From contig NZ_CP119766.1 of the NCBI RefSeq assembly GCF_030378165.1, positions 2,418,001 to 2,482,000 of the forward strand: a stretch of DNA of 64,000 nucleotides. The letters are read 5' to 3'. Each line of letters opens with the position of its first letter. Position 1 is the stretch's first letter. Shown in pieces: positions 9,506-17,995 of the stretch. The translations under genes were made by a program, and so were the position numbers. The notes beneath the pieces are model-generated. The model was not told where the DNA came from, did not search any database, and saw only the letters and a list, made by a program, of their open reading frames with translations. Source of the DNA: Flavobacterium panacagri (lineage in GTDB: Bacteria; Bacteroidota; Bacteroidia; Flavobacteriales; Flavobacteriaceae).

Positions 9506-9518
9506 TTTTTAAATATTT

Positions 9519-9658
9519 TAAACACATAGAAACATAGTTTTTTCTTTGTCTATAAAGGCGTTTCACTTGCATTAATGCACAATAGCTATGTGTGAGAAAC
9601 TAGTTTCTTTCTCTAATCTTTTTTGAGTTAAATATGAATCTATGTTTCTATGTGTTTA
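9519..9658 (-). repeat. Palindrome-ended intergenic element, copy 2 (140 bp, inverted)
   Basis: Read on the minus strand this matches the element at 8598-8735: the same 19-base ends, AAAGAAACTAGTTTCTCACA, and GCAAGTGAAACGCCTTTA, with scattered changes in the AT-rich stretches. It sits between the SDR stop and uxuA. The two copies are inverted with respect to each other around the SDR gene. Confidence 0.85.
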
Positions 9659-9681
9659 ATTAATTTTTACAGAAAGGAAGT

Positions 9682-10854
9682 ATGGTAAAAATGCAGCAAG
9701 CCATGCGTTGGTTTGGGCCTCAAGACAACGTAAAACTTATCGATATTAAGCAAGCTGGTGCAACGGGAATTGTAACCGCATTGCATCAAATTCCCGTTGG
9801 CGAAATCTGGACTGTTGAAGCTATAAAAGAAAGACAGGAAATCATTCGCAATTATGGATTGGAATGGACTGTGGTTGAAAGTCTTCCTGTTCATGAAGAA
9901 ATCAAACGAGCTTCGGGAAATTATCAGCAATATATTGAAAATTATAAAATCAGTTTGCAAAATCTGGCGGAGTGCGGCATCAAAATTATAACCTATAATT
10001 TCATGCCGATTCTGGACTGGGTGCGAACTAATCATAATTTTATAAACGAAGACGGAAGCAAAGCTTTGCTGTACAATCAGGATGCGTTTACTTTTTTTGA
10101 TGTTTTTCTTTTGAAAAGACCTAATTCTGAAAACGATTATTCTGATGCTGAAAAAGAAAAAGCGTTACAATTCGGAAATCAATTATTGGAAGATGAAAAA
10201 GCATTATTATTTAAAAATGTTTTGTTGGGATTGCCGGGAAGTAAAATCAATTTTACGGCAGAACAGATTTTAGCTCTTTTAGAAAATTATGCCGAAATCG
10301 ACAATCAAAAATTAAGAGAAAACCTGATTTATTTTTTATCAGAAGTAACTCCGATTGCGGAGAAAAACCAACAAAAATTAGCGATTCATCCCGATGATCC
10401 ACCGTTTTCGGTTTTAGGACTTCCAAGAATTGTTTCAACAGAAGCCGATTTGAAAGCGATTTTTGACGCGGTTCCATCAACAGCAAACGGATTGTGTTAT
10501 TGCACTGGTTCGTTAAGTGCCGATCCTAAAAACAATCTGGAAAAAATAATAGACGATTTCGGAGACCGAATTCACTTTTTACATCTGAGAAATACCATCC
10601 GCGAAAGCGAAACTATTTTTAGGGAATCAGAGCATTTAAACGGTGATGTCAAAATGGAAGTCATTGTTGAGAAATTATTGTTATTAATGCATAAAACCAA
10701 AACAAGCCTGCCAATGCGCCCAGATCATGGTTTTCTGCATCGAGTTGATGAAGAAACCGAAACATATCCTGGTTATTCGTTGACTGGAAGATTAAAAGGT
10801 TTGGCAGAGTTACGAGGTTTGGAAATGGGAATTGGGTATAAATTGAATTTGTAA
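9682..10854 (+). CDS. uxuA: Mannonate dehydratase UxuA
   Basis: 390 residues, cytoplasmic. The N-terminus QAMRWFGPQDNVKLIDIKQAG, then GATGIVTALHQIPVGEIW, and the metal-site segments LAIHPDDPPFSVLGLPRIVS, LCYCTGSLS, HFLHLRN and MRPDHG are those of the UxuA family. The enzyme dehydrates D-mannonate to 2-keto-3-deoxygluconate, using a divalent metal. Comparison with the E. coli N-terminus (METWRWYGP-like) makes Met4 at 9691 an equally likely start. It works downstream of the SDR and uses the (methyl)glucuronate released by GH67/GH115. Uronate isomerase and the KDG kinase/aldolase are not in the window. Confidence 0.96.
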   Translation: MVKMQQAMRWFGPQDNVKLIDIKQAGATGIVTALHQIPVGEIWTVEAIKERQEIIRNYGLEWTVVESLPVHEEIKRASGNYQQYIENYKISLQNLAECGIKIITYNFMPILDWVRTNHNFINEDGSKALLYNQDAFTFFDVFLLKRPNSENDYSDAEKEKALQFGNQLLEDEKALLFKNVLLGLPGSKINFTAEQILALLENYAEIDNQKLRENLIYFLSEVTPIAEKNQQKLAIHPDDPPFSVLGLPRIVSTEADLKAIFDAVPSTANGLCYCTGSLSADPKNNLEKIIDDFGDRIHFLHLRNTIRESETIFRESEHLNGDVKMEVIVEKLLLLMHKTKTSLPMRPDHGFLHRVDEETETYPGYSLTGRLKGLAELRGLEMGIGYKLNL

Positions 10855-10874
10855 TAAAAGTTATTTTCAAGTAT

Positions 10875-10901
10875 CCTAACAGGTTTCCAAAACCTGTTAG
10901 G
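10875..10901. repeat. AACAGG hairpin, copy 1
   Basis: CCTAACAGGTTT at 10875-10886 pairs with AAACCTGTTAGG at 10890-10901. It starts 20 bases after the uxuA stop and may act as a transcript end structure. It is the first of six related hairpins in the window. Confidence 0.85.
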
Positions 10902-10934
10902 TATCATAAGAGGTAAAGTAATATTCACCAGTTT

Positions 10935-10967
10935 AAACCCGACAGGTTTTTAAAACCTGTCGGGTTT
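10935..10967. repeat. AACAGG-type hairpin, copy 2 (CCCGACAGG variant)
   Basis: AAACCCGACAGGTTTT pairs with AAAACCTGTCGGGTTT. The core matches the neighbouring hairpins, but the stem is extended and GC-richer. It lies between uxuA and GH115. Confidence 0.85.
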
Positions 10968-10999
10968 GCCGATGAGAACAGGAAAAACTTTAAATAATA

Positions 11000-11026
11000 C
11001 CTAACAGGTTTTGGAAACCTGTTAGG
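11000..11026. repeat. AACAGG hairpin, copy 3
   Basis: CCTAACAGGTTT at 11000-11011 and AAACCTGTTAGG at 11015-11026 repeat the arms of copy 1 with a different loop. Three hairpins of this family therefore sit within 155 bases ahead of GH115. Confidence 0.85.
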
Positions 11027-11036
11027 ATGCGTATCA

Positions 11037-11058
11037 AATCTATGATCTATGTGTTTAA
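11037..11058 (+). repeat. Partial end of the 140-bp element overlapping the GH115 start
   Basis: AATCTATGATCTATGTGTTTAA matches the terminal bases of the 140-bp element (AATCTATGTTTCTATGTGTTTAA in copy 2) except for one substitution and one missing T. The rest of the element is absent. The ATG at 11049 that starts GH115 lies inside this remnant. Confidence 0.65.
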
Positions 11059-13919
11059 AAACTAAAATAACATACATAATCTTATCACTTCTCCTAATCG
11101 GATTAAGAACAAATACGTATGCCATAAATCCAGAGAAATATGTAGTTCATCAGGCTTTTAGTGAAAATTTTCCGTTAGTTTCAAAAGGAAAAATAGCTTC
11201 AATTTTGGTTGACGATAGAGATCATGTAGGAGTTTTAAAAGTAACAGGACATTTAGAAAACGATCTTTTTAAAGTTTCTGATTTACATTCGAAGAGAATA
11301 AAAAAGATTTCGGAGGCAGAAGATTTTGTTGTCATTATAGGAACACTCGGAAAAAATGAAATCATCGATCAATTAGCCAAAGAAGGAAAAATTGATGCCA
11401 ATCAGCTTAAGGGAAAATGGGAAAAATTTACCACACAGATAGTTGAAAATCCATTTAAAGGAATCAAGAAAGCTTTGATAATTGCGGGTTCAGACAAACG
11501 CGGAACGATTTACGGAATCTATGATTTGTCTAATCAAATTGGCGTTTCGCCTTGGTATTACTGGGCAGATGTTCCCGTTAAAAAACAATCAGAATTGCAT
11601 GTTCTGCCTGGAATTCATTCGCAGGGAGAACCAAAAGTAAAATACAGAGGGATTTTTATAAACGATGAAGCTCCGGCTTTATCTGGCTGGGCTTTTGAGA
11701 AATTCGGCGGATTCAATTCGAAATTTTATGACAAAGTTTTTGAATTGATTCTGCGAATGAAAGGCAACTATTTATGGCCGGCCATGTGGGGCAGAATGTT
11801 TTATGTTGAAGATCCGCAGAACGCAGTTTTGGCAGATGAATACGGAATCGTAATGGGAACTTCGCATCACGAACCCTTAACGCGAGCACACGCTGAATGG
11901 GGAAATGAAAAAGGAAAATGGGATTTTAACACCAATTCAGAAGCTTTGATTCAATTCTGGAAAGACGGAATTAAACGAATGGGAAACAAAGAAACCATCG
12001 TTACCATTGGAATGCGTGGTGACGGCGACGAACCGATGACTGAAGGAACTGCTATTGAATTGTTAGAAAATATCGTAAAAACACAAAGAAATATTATTGC
12101 AGAAGTGACTCAAAAACCAGCGGAAGAAACGCCGCAAATGTGGGCGCTTTACAAAGAAGTTCAGGATTATTATGACAAAGGCATGACCGTTCCTGATGAT
12201 ATTACGCTTCTATTGTGTGATGATAATTGGGGAAATATCCGCAAACTTCCAGAACTGAATGCCAAACCAAGAAAAGGCGGTTACGGCATTTATTATCATT
12301 ACGATTATGTGGGTGGCCCGAGAAATTACAAATGGATTAACACCAATCAAATCGAAAGAGTTTGGGAACAAATGGATTTGGCTTATCAATATGGTGTCGA
12401 TAAAATCTGGATTGTAAATGTGGGCGACATCAAACCAATGGAATTTCCAATAGAGTTTTTCCTGGACATGGCTTGGAATCCTGAAAAGTTCAATGCAGGA
12501 AATTTAGAATACTATTATTCAGATTGGGCTAAAGAGAATTTTGATAATCAGTTTACAGGTGAAATCGCTCAGATTTTAAAATTATATACAAAATACAATT
12601 CCCGAAGAAAACCTGAATTATTAGATCGTAAAACCTATAGTGTCACTAATTATAATGAAGCTGACAAAGTTATAGCTGATTATCAAAAATTGGTCAAATT
12701 GGCTACAATTATAAATGAGAAATTGAAACCAGAATACAAAGATGCTTTTTATCAGTTGGTTTTGTTTCCTGTTTTGGCAAGTGCTAATTTAAACGAATTG
12801 TATGTGGCACAGGCTAAAAATTTTTTATACTCAGAACAGTGGAGACTTTCTGCAAATGAATATAAAGAAAAAGTAAAAGAGTTATTTGAAAAAGATTCCG
12901 AACTCACGAATTATTATCATACGCAATTAGCAAATGGTAAATGGAATCATATGATGTCGCAGACGCATATTGGTTATGATAATTGGCAACAGCCGGATAA
13001 AAATGTGATTCCAGGCACGAGACATCTTTTTCATAATACAGCAATAAATCAGAGAATTGCTGTTGAAGGAATAGAGGAATCTTTTGATGGAGTTCTTAAA
13101 AATAAAATAGAGTTGGTAGAATTTTCATCATTAGAAAATAATACATCATACATCGATCTATTAAATTCTGGAATAAAAAAATATACATTTAAAATTTTTT
13201 GCGATCATAATTGGATTCAGTTTTCTCAATCTGAGGGTATAGTTGATACAGAACAAAGAATTTTAGTAAATATTGATTGGAAAAAAGCCCCAAAAGGAAT
13301 AACTAAGAGTCAATTTATAGTTGTTGCTAATTATCAAAAATTTATTATTCAATTAAAAACTAATAATATTAAAGCTGATAAAGTTCATGGCTTTGCTGAA
13401 AACAACGGTTATATTTCGATAGAAGCTCAGAATTATTCAAAAGCAATAAATTCTGATTCAATAAAATGGACAACAATTCCAAATCTTGGAAAAACAGCAT
13501 CCGGAGTAACTTTAAAACCTTCGCATATTCATCCGATAGAAATCTCACAACAATCTCCAAGATTAGAATACAACGTTCATTTTTTTAGCAAAGGAAAGAT
13601 GAAAGTAAACGCTTATTTTTCGCCAACAATCAATTTTAAAAAGGGCGACGGATTAAAATACGGAATTGCCTTTGATAATGAGAAACCGCAAATCATGAAC
13701 CTCAACGCAGATGCTTCAGAAAAAGCCTGGGCAGAATCTGTTGCGAATAATATTAAAATCATAACATCGACACATAACATTGAAAGAGCAGGAAATCATA
13801 TATTAAAGATTTATGGAATTGATCCAGCGCTTGTGCTTCAGAAAATTGTAATTGAAACCGAAGAAGGAAAGGTTTTGGAGTCGTATTTGGGCCCGCCGGA
13901 GAGTTTTAGGAAGGAATGA
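11049..13919 (+). CDS. GH115 alpha-glucuronidase
   Basis: 956 residues, in the upper part of the family range, exported by a signal peptide (MCLKTKITYIILSLLLIGLRTNTYA). The GH115 signature block is clear: YRGIFINDEAPALSGWAFEK, FGGFNSKFYDKVFELILRMK, GNYLWPAMWGRMF, GTSHHEPLTRAHAEW, and DDNWGNIRKLP. C-terminal beta-sandwich domains follow from about residue 670. GH115 enzymes remove 4-O-methyl-glucuronate from internal as well as terminal xylose units, so this complements GH67. The only fitting ATG lies in a remnant of the 140-bp repeat. No operator 10-mer is seen before this gene. Confidence 0.95.
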   Translation: MCLKTKITYIILSLLLIGLRTNTYAINPEKYVVHQAFSENFPLVSKGKIASILVDDRDHVGVLKVTGHLENDLFKVSDLHSKRIKKISEAEDFVVIIGTLGKNEIIDQLAKEGKIDANQLKGKWEKFTTQIVENPFKGIKKALIIAGSDKRGTIYGIYDLSNQIGVSPWYYWADVPVKKQSELHVLPGIHSQGEPKVKYRGIFINDEAPALSGWAFEKFGGFNSKFYDKVFELILRMKGNYLWPAMWGRMFYVEDPQNAVLADEYGIVMGTSHHEPLTRAHAEWGNEKGKWDFNTNSEALIQFWKDGIKRMGNKETIVTIGMRGDGDEPMTEGTAIELLENIVKTQRNIIAEVTQKPAEETPQMWALYKEVQDYYDKGMTVPDDITLLLCDDNWGNIRKLPELNAKPRKGGYGIYYHYDYVGGPRNYKWINTNQIERVWEQMDLAYQYGVDKIWIVNVGDIKPMEFPIEFFLDMAWNPEKFNAGNLEYYYSDWAKENFDNQFTGEIAQILKLYTKYNSRRKPELLDRKTYSVTNYNEADKVIADYQKLVKLATIINEKLKPEYKDAFYQLVLFPVLASANLNELYVAQAKNFLYSEQWRLSANEYKEKVKELFEKDSELTNYYHTQLANGKWNHMMSQTHIGYDNWQQPDKNVIPGTRHLFHNTAINQRIAVEGIEESFDGVLKNKIELVEFSSLENNTSYIDLLNSGIKKYTFKIFCDHNWIQFSQSEGIVDTEQRILVNIDWKKAPKGITKSQFIVVANYQKFIIQLKTNNIKADKVHGFAENNGYISIEAQNYSKAINSDSIKWTTIPNLGKTASGVTLKPSHIHPIEISQQSPRLEYNVHFFSKGKMKVNAYFSPTINFKKGDGLKYGIAFDNEKPQIMNLNADASEKAWAESVANNIKIITSTHNIERAGNHILKIYGIDPALVLQKIVIETEEGKVLESYLGPPESFRKE

Positions 13920-13941
13920 TTTCGTAAAGTAACACGTTCTG

Positions 13942-14045
13942 TTTGTCATTCCGAGGAACGAGGAATCTCCGCAAGAAACTCTACAAAGTTGATCTAGCAT
14001 GCGGAGCTATTTGTGGAGATTTCTCCTTACGTCGAAATGATAAAA
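13942..14045. repeat. Long imperfect palindrome of the GTCATTCCGAGGAACG type
   Basis: TTTGTCATTCCGAGGAACG with AGGAATCTCCGC on the left pairs with GGAGATTTCTCCTTACGTCGAAATGATAAA on the right, with mismatches. It fills the spacer between GH115 and the GH10 gene. A related element with different arm sequence lies at 19764-19872. Confidence 0.75.
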
Positions 14046-14115
14046 CTATGAGAGAATACTAGACCTGTCGGTCTCTTCTGAAAGAAAAAACGATTAACTA
14101 TTTAAACCAAAAAAT

Positions 14116-15225
14116 ATGAAATGCATTAAACCTTTTTTATTTACCGTCACGGCTTTGCTGACTATAAGCTGTACGTCGCAAAAAGAAACTGCTTCGTTAA
14201 AAGATGCTTACAAAGATGATTTTTACATCGGAACTGCTTTAAGCGCTGATCAAATTGAAGAAAAAGACAAAAAAGTAGATTCTTTGATTCGAAAAGAATT
14301 TAATGCGATTACTGCCGAGAATATTATGAAATCTATGTACATGCATCCACAAAAGGACAAATATCATTTTGCTTTGTCTGATAAATTTGTGGCGTATGGT
14401 GAGAAGAATAAAATGTTTGTTCATGGACATACTTTAATCTGGCACAGTCAATTGGCGCCATGGATGGAAAAAATCGCCGATAGTACAGAAATGAAAGCTT
14501 TTATGAAAGATCATATTACAACCATCGTTTCTAAATACAAAGACAGAATCAATTCTTGGGATGTTGTGAATGAAGCTTTAAATGACGATGGAACTTTAAG
14601 AAAATCAGTTTTTTTGAATACACTTGGCGAGAAGTATTTAGTTGAAGCTTTTAAACTGGCAGAAAAAGCCGATCCAAAAGCAGAATTATATTATAACGAT
14701 TATAATATCGAAGAACCAGCAAAAAGAGCAGGAGCTATTGCTTTAATCAAAAAAATAAAAGCTGAAGGCGGGAAAGTGGACGGAGTTGGCATTCAGGGAC
14801 ACTGGCGATTACAGAGTCCGTCATTAGAGGAAATTGAAAAAAGCATTTTAGAGTATTCTGCTTTAGGAATCAAAGTGGCTTTTACAGAATTGGATATTAC
14901 GGTTTTGCCAAACCCGTGGGATCTGAAAGGAGCAGACGTGAATCAGAAATTTGAAGGGAATCCTAAAATGAATCCGTATCCCGAAAAATTACCAGATTCC
15001 GTTCAGACACAATTAGCAGAACGTTATGCATCGATTTTTAAATTATTTTTAAAGCATAAAGATAAAATCAGCAGAGTTACGTTTTGGGGTGTTCATGACG
15101 GTCAATCCTGGCTAAACGATTGGCCGATAAAAGGAAGAACCAATTACCCGCTTCCGTTTGACAAGGAATTAAAACATAAACTAGCTTACGACAGCATCTT
15201 AAAGTTGAAAGAAACTAAAGAATAA
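14116..15225 (+). CDS. GH10 endo-1,4-beta-xylanase, lipoprotein
   Basis: 369 residues. The signal sequence ends in a lipobox (LLTISC, Cys19), so the enzyme is membrane-anchored. The single GH10 barrel shows FNAITAENIMKSMYMHP, HGHTLIWHSQ, the acid/base Glu153 in SWDVVNEALND, GVGIQGHW and the nucleophile Glu258 in FTELDITVLP. No binding module is present, unlike the second GH10 in this window (31910). It hydrolyses the xylan backbone into (glucurono)xylo-oligosaccharides. Its length and simple build suit a periplasmic enzyme acting on imported oligomers. The symporter operon starts 260 bases downstream. Confidence 0.96.
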   Translation: MKCIKPFLFTVTALLTISCTSQKETASLKDAYKDDFYIGTALSADQIEEKDKKVDSLIRKEFNAITAENIMKSMYMHPQKDKYHFALSDKFVAYGEKNKMFVHGHTLIWHSQLAPWMEKIADSTEMKAFMKDHITTIVSKYKDRINSWDVVNEALNDDGTLRKSVFLNTLGEKYLVEAFKLAEKADPKAELYYNDYNIEEPAKRAGAIALIKKIKAEGGKVDGVGIQGHWRLQSPSLEEIEKSILEYSALGIKVAFTELDITVLPNPWDLKGADVNQKFEGNPKMNPYPEKLPDSVQTQLAERYASIFKLFLKHKDKISRVTFWGVHDGQSWLNDWPIKGRTNYPLPFDKELKHKLAYDSILKLKETKE

Positions 15226-15261
15226 GCAGTCGAAATAGCTTAAGATTGATGAATTAATCAA

Positions 15262-15271
15262 CAATCGGTTG
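15262..15271. promoter_or_regulatory. LacI-type operator (CAATCGGTTG), symporter upstream site
   Basis: This is the 10-mer CAACCGATTG in reverse orientation, inside the wider dyad ACAATCGGTTGTG. It lies 31 bases upstream of the -7 box at 15303 and 78 bases centre-to-centre from the downstream operator. Confidence 0.65.
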
Positions 15272-15302
15272 TGAAATAAAAAATAACTTAAATAAAGTAA
15301 AC

Positions 15303-15310
15303 TAAATTTG
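15303..15310 (+). promoter_or_regulatory. -7 box TAAATTTG of the symporter operon
   Basis: Exact TAnnTTTG match between two operators. A second possible -7 box, TAATTTTA at 15330-15337, touches the downstream operator. Either gives a leader of more than 130 bases before the ATG at 15487. Confidence 0.5.
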
Positions 15311-15339
15311 CATAATATGTTTTTTTGTCTAATTTTACA

Positions 15340-15349
15340 CAACCGATTG
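15340..15349. promoter_or_regulatory. LacI-type operator CAACCGATTG, symporter downstream site
   Basis: Exact 10-mer with flanks ACACAACCGATTGTTT. It lies just past the candidate -7 boxes, so a bound repressor would block initiation or early elongation. Confidence 0.65.
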
Positions 15350-15369
15350 TTTTGATTGTAATTCGCTTT

Positions 15370-15396
15370 CCTGCAAGGTTTTCAAAACCTTGTAGG
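15370..15396. repeat. AAGG-type hairpin, copy 4
   Basis: CCTGCAAGGTTTT pairs with AAAACCTTGTAGG. It is related to the AACAGG hairpins by its core. It lies in the leader of the symporter gene. Confidence 0.75.
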
Positions 15397-15430
15397 TATG
15401 GATTTTAAAATTGTATAAAAACAACTGAAA

Positions 15431-15457
15431 CCTTAAAGGTTTTGAAAACCTTGCAGG
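15431..15457. repeat. AAGG-type hairpin, copy 5
   Basis: CCTTAAAGGTTTT pairs with AAAACCTTGCAGG. The right arm is the complement of the left arm of copy 4 (CCTGCAAGG), so copies 4 and 5 could also pair with each other in the leader RNA. Confidence 0.7.
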
Positions 15458-15486
15458 ATCGGGACTAACTAACCACAAAACCACCA

Positions 15487-16920
15487 ATGAGTAACATTTC
15501 GCAAAAATTATCCATCAAAGAAAAAATTGGATACAGCTTAGGAGATTTAGCTGCCAATTTAGTTTTTCAGACTTTGATGACCTATCTGGCGTATTTCTAC
15601 ACCGATATTTACGGATTATCACCAACAGATTCTTCCATCATCATGCTGATTGTAGGATTGGTTGCAGCTTTTATTTTCAATCCGATTATTGGGGTCTTGG
15701 CAGACAGAACCAGTACGAGATGGGGAAAATTCAGACCTTGGATTTTATTGACCGCAATTCCGCTTGGTGTAGTGGCATTATTAGCCTTTTCAACTCCTGA
15801 TTTCTCTTATAAAGGAAAAGTAATTTATGCCGTTGTAACGTATACTTTACTGCTTCTTTTTTATGCAGGAAACAATTTGCCGTATTCTGCTTTAAGCGGA
15901 GTAATTACGGGCGATATGAAAGAACGAAACAGTATGTCATCGTATCGGTTTGTTGCGGTAATGTTTGCACAGTTTTTCGTTCAGGTTTTTATGCTTGGTA
16001 TTATCAAAAGCGCTGGAAACGGAGATAAAGCAATCGGGATTGAAAAAGTAATGACCGCTTTGGCGATTATCGGAACGATCATGCTTTTAATTACTTTTTT
16101 AACGACTAAAGAAAGAATTATTCCAAAACCAGAACAAAAGTCAAGCGTAAAAGAAGATTTGAGTGATTTGATTAAAAACAGACCTTGGATTATTATGCTT
16201 TCGCTGACAACTTTGGTTTTTGTGACTTTGGCTATGAAAGGCGGTTCGTATGTGTATTATTTTGAGAATTATGTAGATAAAGAGCAATTAGCCGTTTTTA
16301 TTCAGCCTATATTGGATTTTTTAACCAATATCGGATTGAATCATTTTGGGAATGATCCTGTTTCTGCAGGTTTCGGACTCTTTAATGCGGGCGGAATTAT
16401 CTTTATGATTGTCGGAATTACGTTGTCTAAAAACTTGGCTGATAAATACGGAAAACGAAACATATTCGGATTGTTTTTATTCATTTCGACACTGTTTATC
16501 ATCGCTTTTTATTTCTATCCGCCAGCATCAATCGGATTGGTATTTTTCTCTCAAATTCTGCACGGATTTTTTTACGGAATCACAATCCCAATTTTATGGG
16601 CAATGATTGCCGATGTTGCCGATTATTCGGAATGGCTTAATAATCGAAGAGCGACAGCAATTATTTTTTCAGCAATGATGGTAGGTTTGAAAAGCGGATT
16701 AAGCATTGGAGGTGCTTTAACGACATTATTCCTGGGCTATTTTCATTATGTCCCAAATACACCTCAGCAGTCGGAAACAGCTATAAATGGAATTAAATTA
16801 TTAGTTAGTATTTTCCCTGCAATCCCTTTTTTGATTGGAGTTGGATTGCTGTTTTTCTATAAAATCGACAAAGCGATGGAAGTGCAAATTGAAACAGAAC
16901 TTAAACAAAGAAGAACTTAA
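15487..16920 (+). CDS. GPH-family sugar:cation symporter (MFS), xyloside transporter
   Basis: 477 residues, about 12 hydrophobic spans. The N-terminus KLSIKEKIGYSLGDLAANLVFQ and the loop GVLADRTSTRWGKFRPWIL are typical of glycoside-pentoside-hexuronide transporters (MelB/XynB group). An unusual insert at about residues 262-290 (YFENYVDKEQLAVFIQPILDFL) separates the two halves. It should import xylose or xylo-oligosaccharides across the inner membrane, feeding the signal-peptide-less GH43 encoded 23 bases downstream. It is the first gene of a probable operon with the two GH43 genes, and it has paired operators at its promoter. Confidence 0.93.
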   Translation: MSNISQKLSIKEKIGYSLGDLAANLVFQTLMTYLAYFYTDIYGLSPTDSSIIMLIVGLVAAFIFNPIIGVLADRTSTRWGKFRPWILLTAIPLGVVALLAFSTPDFSYKGKVIYAVVTYTLLLLFYAGNNLPYSALSGVITGDMKERNSMSSYRFVAVMFAQFFVQVFMLGIIKSAGNGDKAIGIEKVMTALAIIGTIMLLITFLTTKERIIPKPEQKSSVKEDLSDLIKNRPWIIMLSLTTLVFVTLAMKGGSYVYYFENYVDKEQLAVFIQPILDFLTNIGLNHFGNDPVSAGFGLFNAGGIIFMIVGITLSKNLADKYGKRNIFGLFLFISTLFIIAFYFYPPASIGLVFFSQILHGFFYGITIPILWAMIADVADYSEWLNNRRATAIIFSAMMVGLKSGLSIGGALTTLFLGYFHYVPNTPQQSETAINGIKLLVSIFPAIPFLIGVGLLFFYKIDKAMEVQIETELKQRRT

Positions 16921-16943
16921 TTATTTAAAACAAAGATACCACT

Positions 16944-17978
16944 ATGCCTGAAGATAGCATTGAACACATTAATTTTGAGGAAATTAATGATTTGGCGATT
17001 TCAAAGCCATTAGTATCTCATATGTATACAGCCGATCCTTCGGCGCATGTATTCAATGGGAAGATTTACATTTATCCGTCGCATGATATAGATGCTGGAA
17101 TTCCGTTTAACGATAACGGCGATCATTTTGGGATGGAAGATTATCACGTTTTTTCGATGGACACGATATCATCAGAAGTTGTGGATAACGGAGTAGCGCT
17201 TCATGTTGATGATGTGGCTTGGGCCGAAAAACAAATGTGGGCACCCGATGCAGGACATAAAAACGGAAAGTACTATTTGTATTTTCCAGCCAAACGTGCC
17301 AATGGAATTTTCCAGATTGGAGTGGCGATAGGCGACGCACCAGAAGGGCCGTTTATACCTCAACCTGACGCTATAAAAGGAAGTTACAGTATTGACCCGG
17401 CCGTTTTTGAAGACGAAGACGGAAAACATTATATCTATTTTGGAGGCATTTGGGGTGGACAGCTTCAGAAATACCGAAACAATATATACGATTCCAATAA
17501 CGAAGAACCGTTTGGAAATGAACCTGCTTTAGGGCCAATCGTAGCTATGCTTCGCGATGATATGCTGGAATTTGCCGAAGAACCAAAAGAAATCCAGATT
17601 CTGGATGAAAACGGAAAAGTGATTTTGGCAAGCGATAACGACCGTCGTTTTTTTGAAGCTTCTTGGGTTCACAAATACAACGGAAAATACTATTTCTCCT
17701 ATTCGACAGGCGATACACATTTTATCTGTTACGCTATTGGCGACAATCCGTATGGACCGTTTACGTATCAGGGAAGAATTTTGAATCCCGTTGTAGGCTG
17801 GACTTCGCACCATTCTATTTGTGAAGTAGAAGGAGAATGGTATTTGTTTTACCACGATTCGAGTTTGTCAAAAGGCGTAACACATTTAAGAAGCATGAAA
17901 GTAACCAAAATCGATTATCTTGACGATGGTTCCATAGTAACAATTGATCCATACGGAATTAGAAGATTATTTGATTAA
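16944..17978 (+). CDS. GH43 glycosidase, cytoplasmic (beta-xylosidase / arabinofuranosidase type)
   Basis: 344 residues with no signal peptide, so it probably acts in the cytosol on imported oligosaccharides. The five-bladed propeller fold is marked by the catalytic base Asp31 in YTADPSAHVFNGKIYIYPSH, the pKa modulator Asp151 in SIDPAVFEDEDGKHYIYFGG, and the acid Glu238 in FFEASWVHKYNGKYYFSYS. GH43 enzymes of this type cleave terminal xylose or arabinose from short oligomers; the subfamily cannot be fixed by eye. It lies 23 bases after the symporter stop and 17 before the next GH43, which supports one transcript. Confidence 0.93.
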   Translation: MPEDSIEHINFEEINDLAISKPLVSHMYTADPSAHVFNGKIYIYPSHDIDAGIPFNDNGDHFGMEDYHVFSMDTISSEVVDNGVALHVDDVAWAEKQMWAPDAGHKNGKYYLYFPAKRANGIFQIGVAIGDAPEGPFIPQPDAIKGSYSIDPAVFEDEDGKHYIYFGGIWGGQLQKYRNNIYDSNNEEPFGNEPALGPIVAMLRDDMLEFAEEPKEIQILDENGKVILASDNDRRFFEASWVHKYNGKYYFSYSTGDTHFICYAIGDNPYGPFTYQGRILNPVVGWTSHHSICEVEGEWYLFYHDSSLSKGVTHLRSMKVTKIDYLDDGSIVTIDPYGIRRLFD

Positions 17979-17995
17979 GATTTTAGCAAAAAAAG

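Noticed and set aside
8598..9658. The SDR gene as cargo of a composite transposon
   Set aside because: The flanking elements are only about 140 bp and carry no transposase, and no target-site duplication is clear. Kept as a repeat-pair finding instead.
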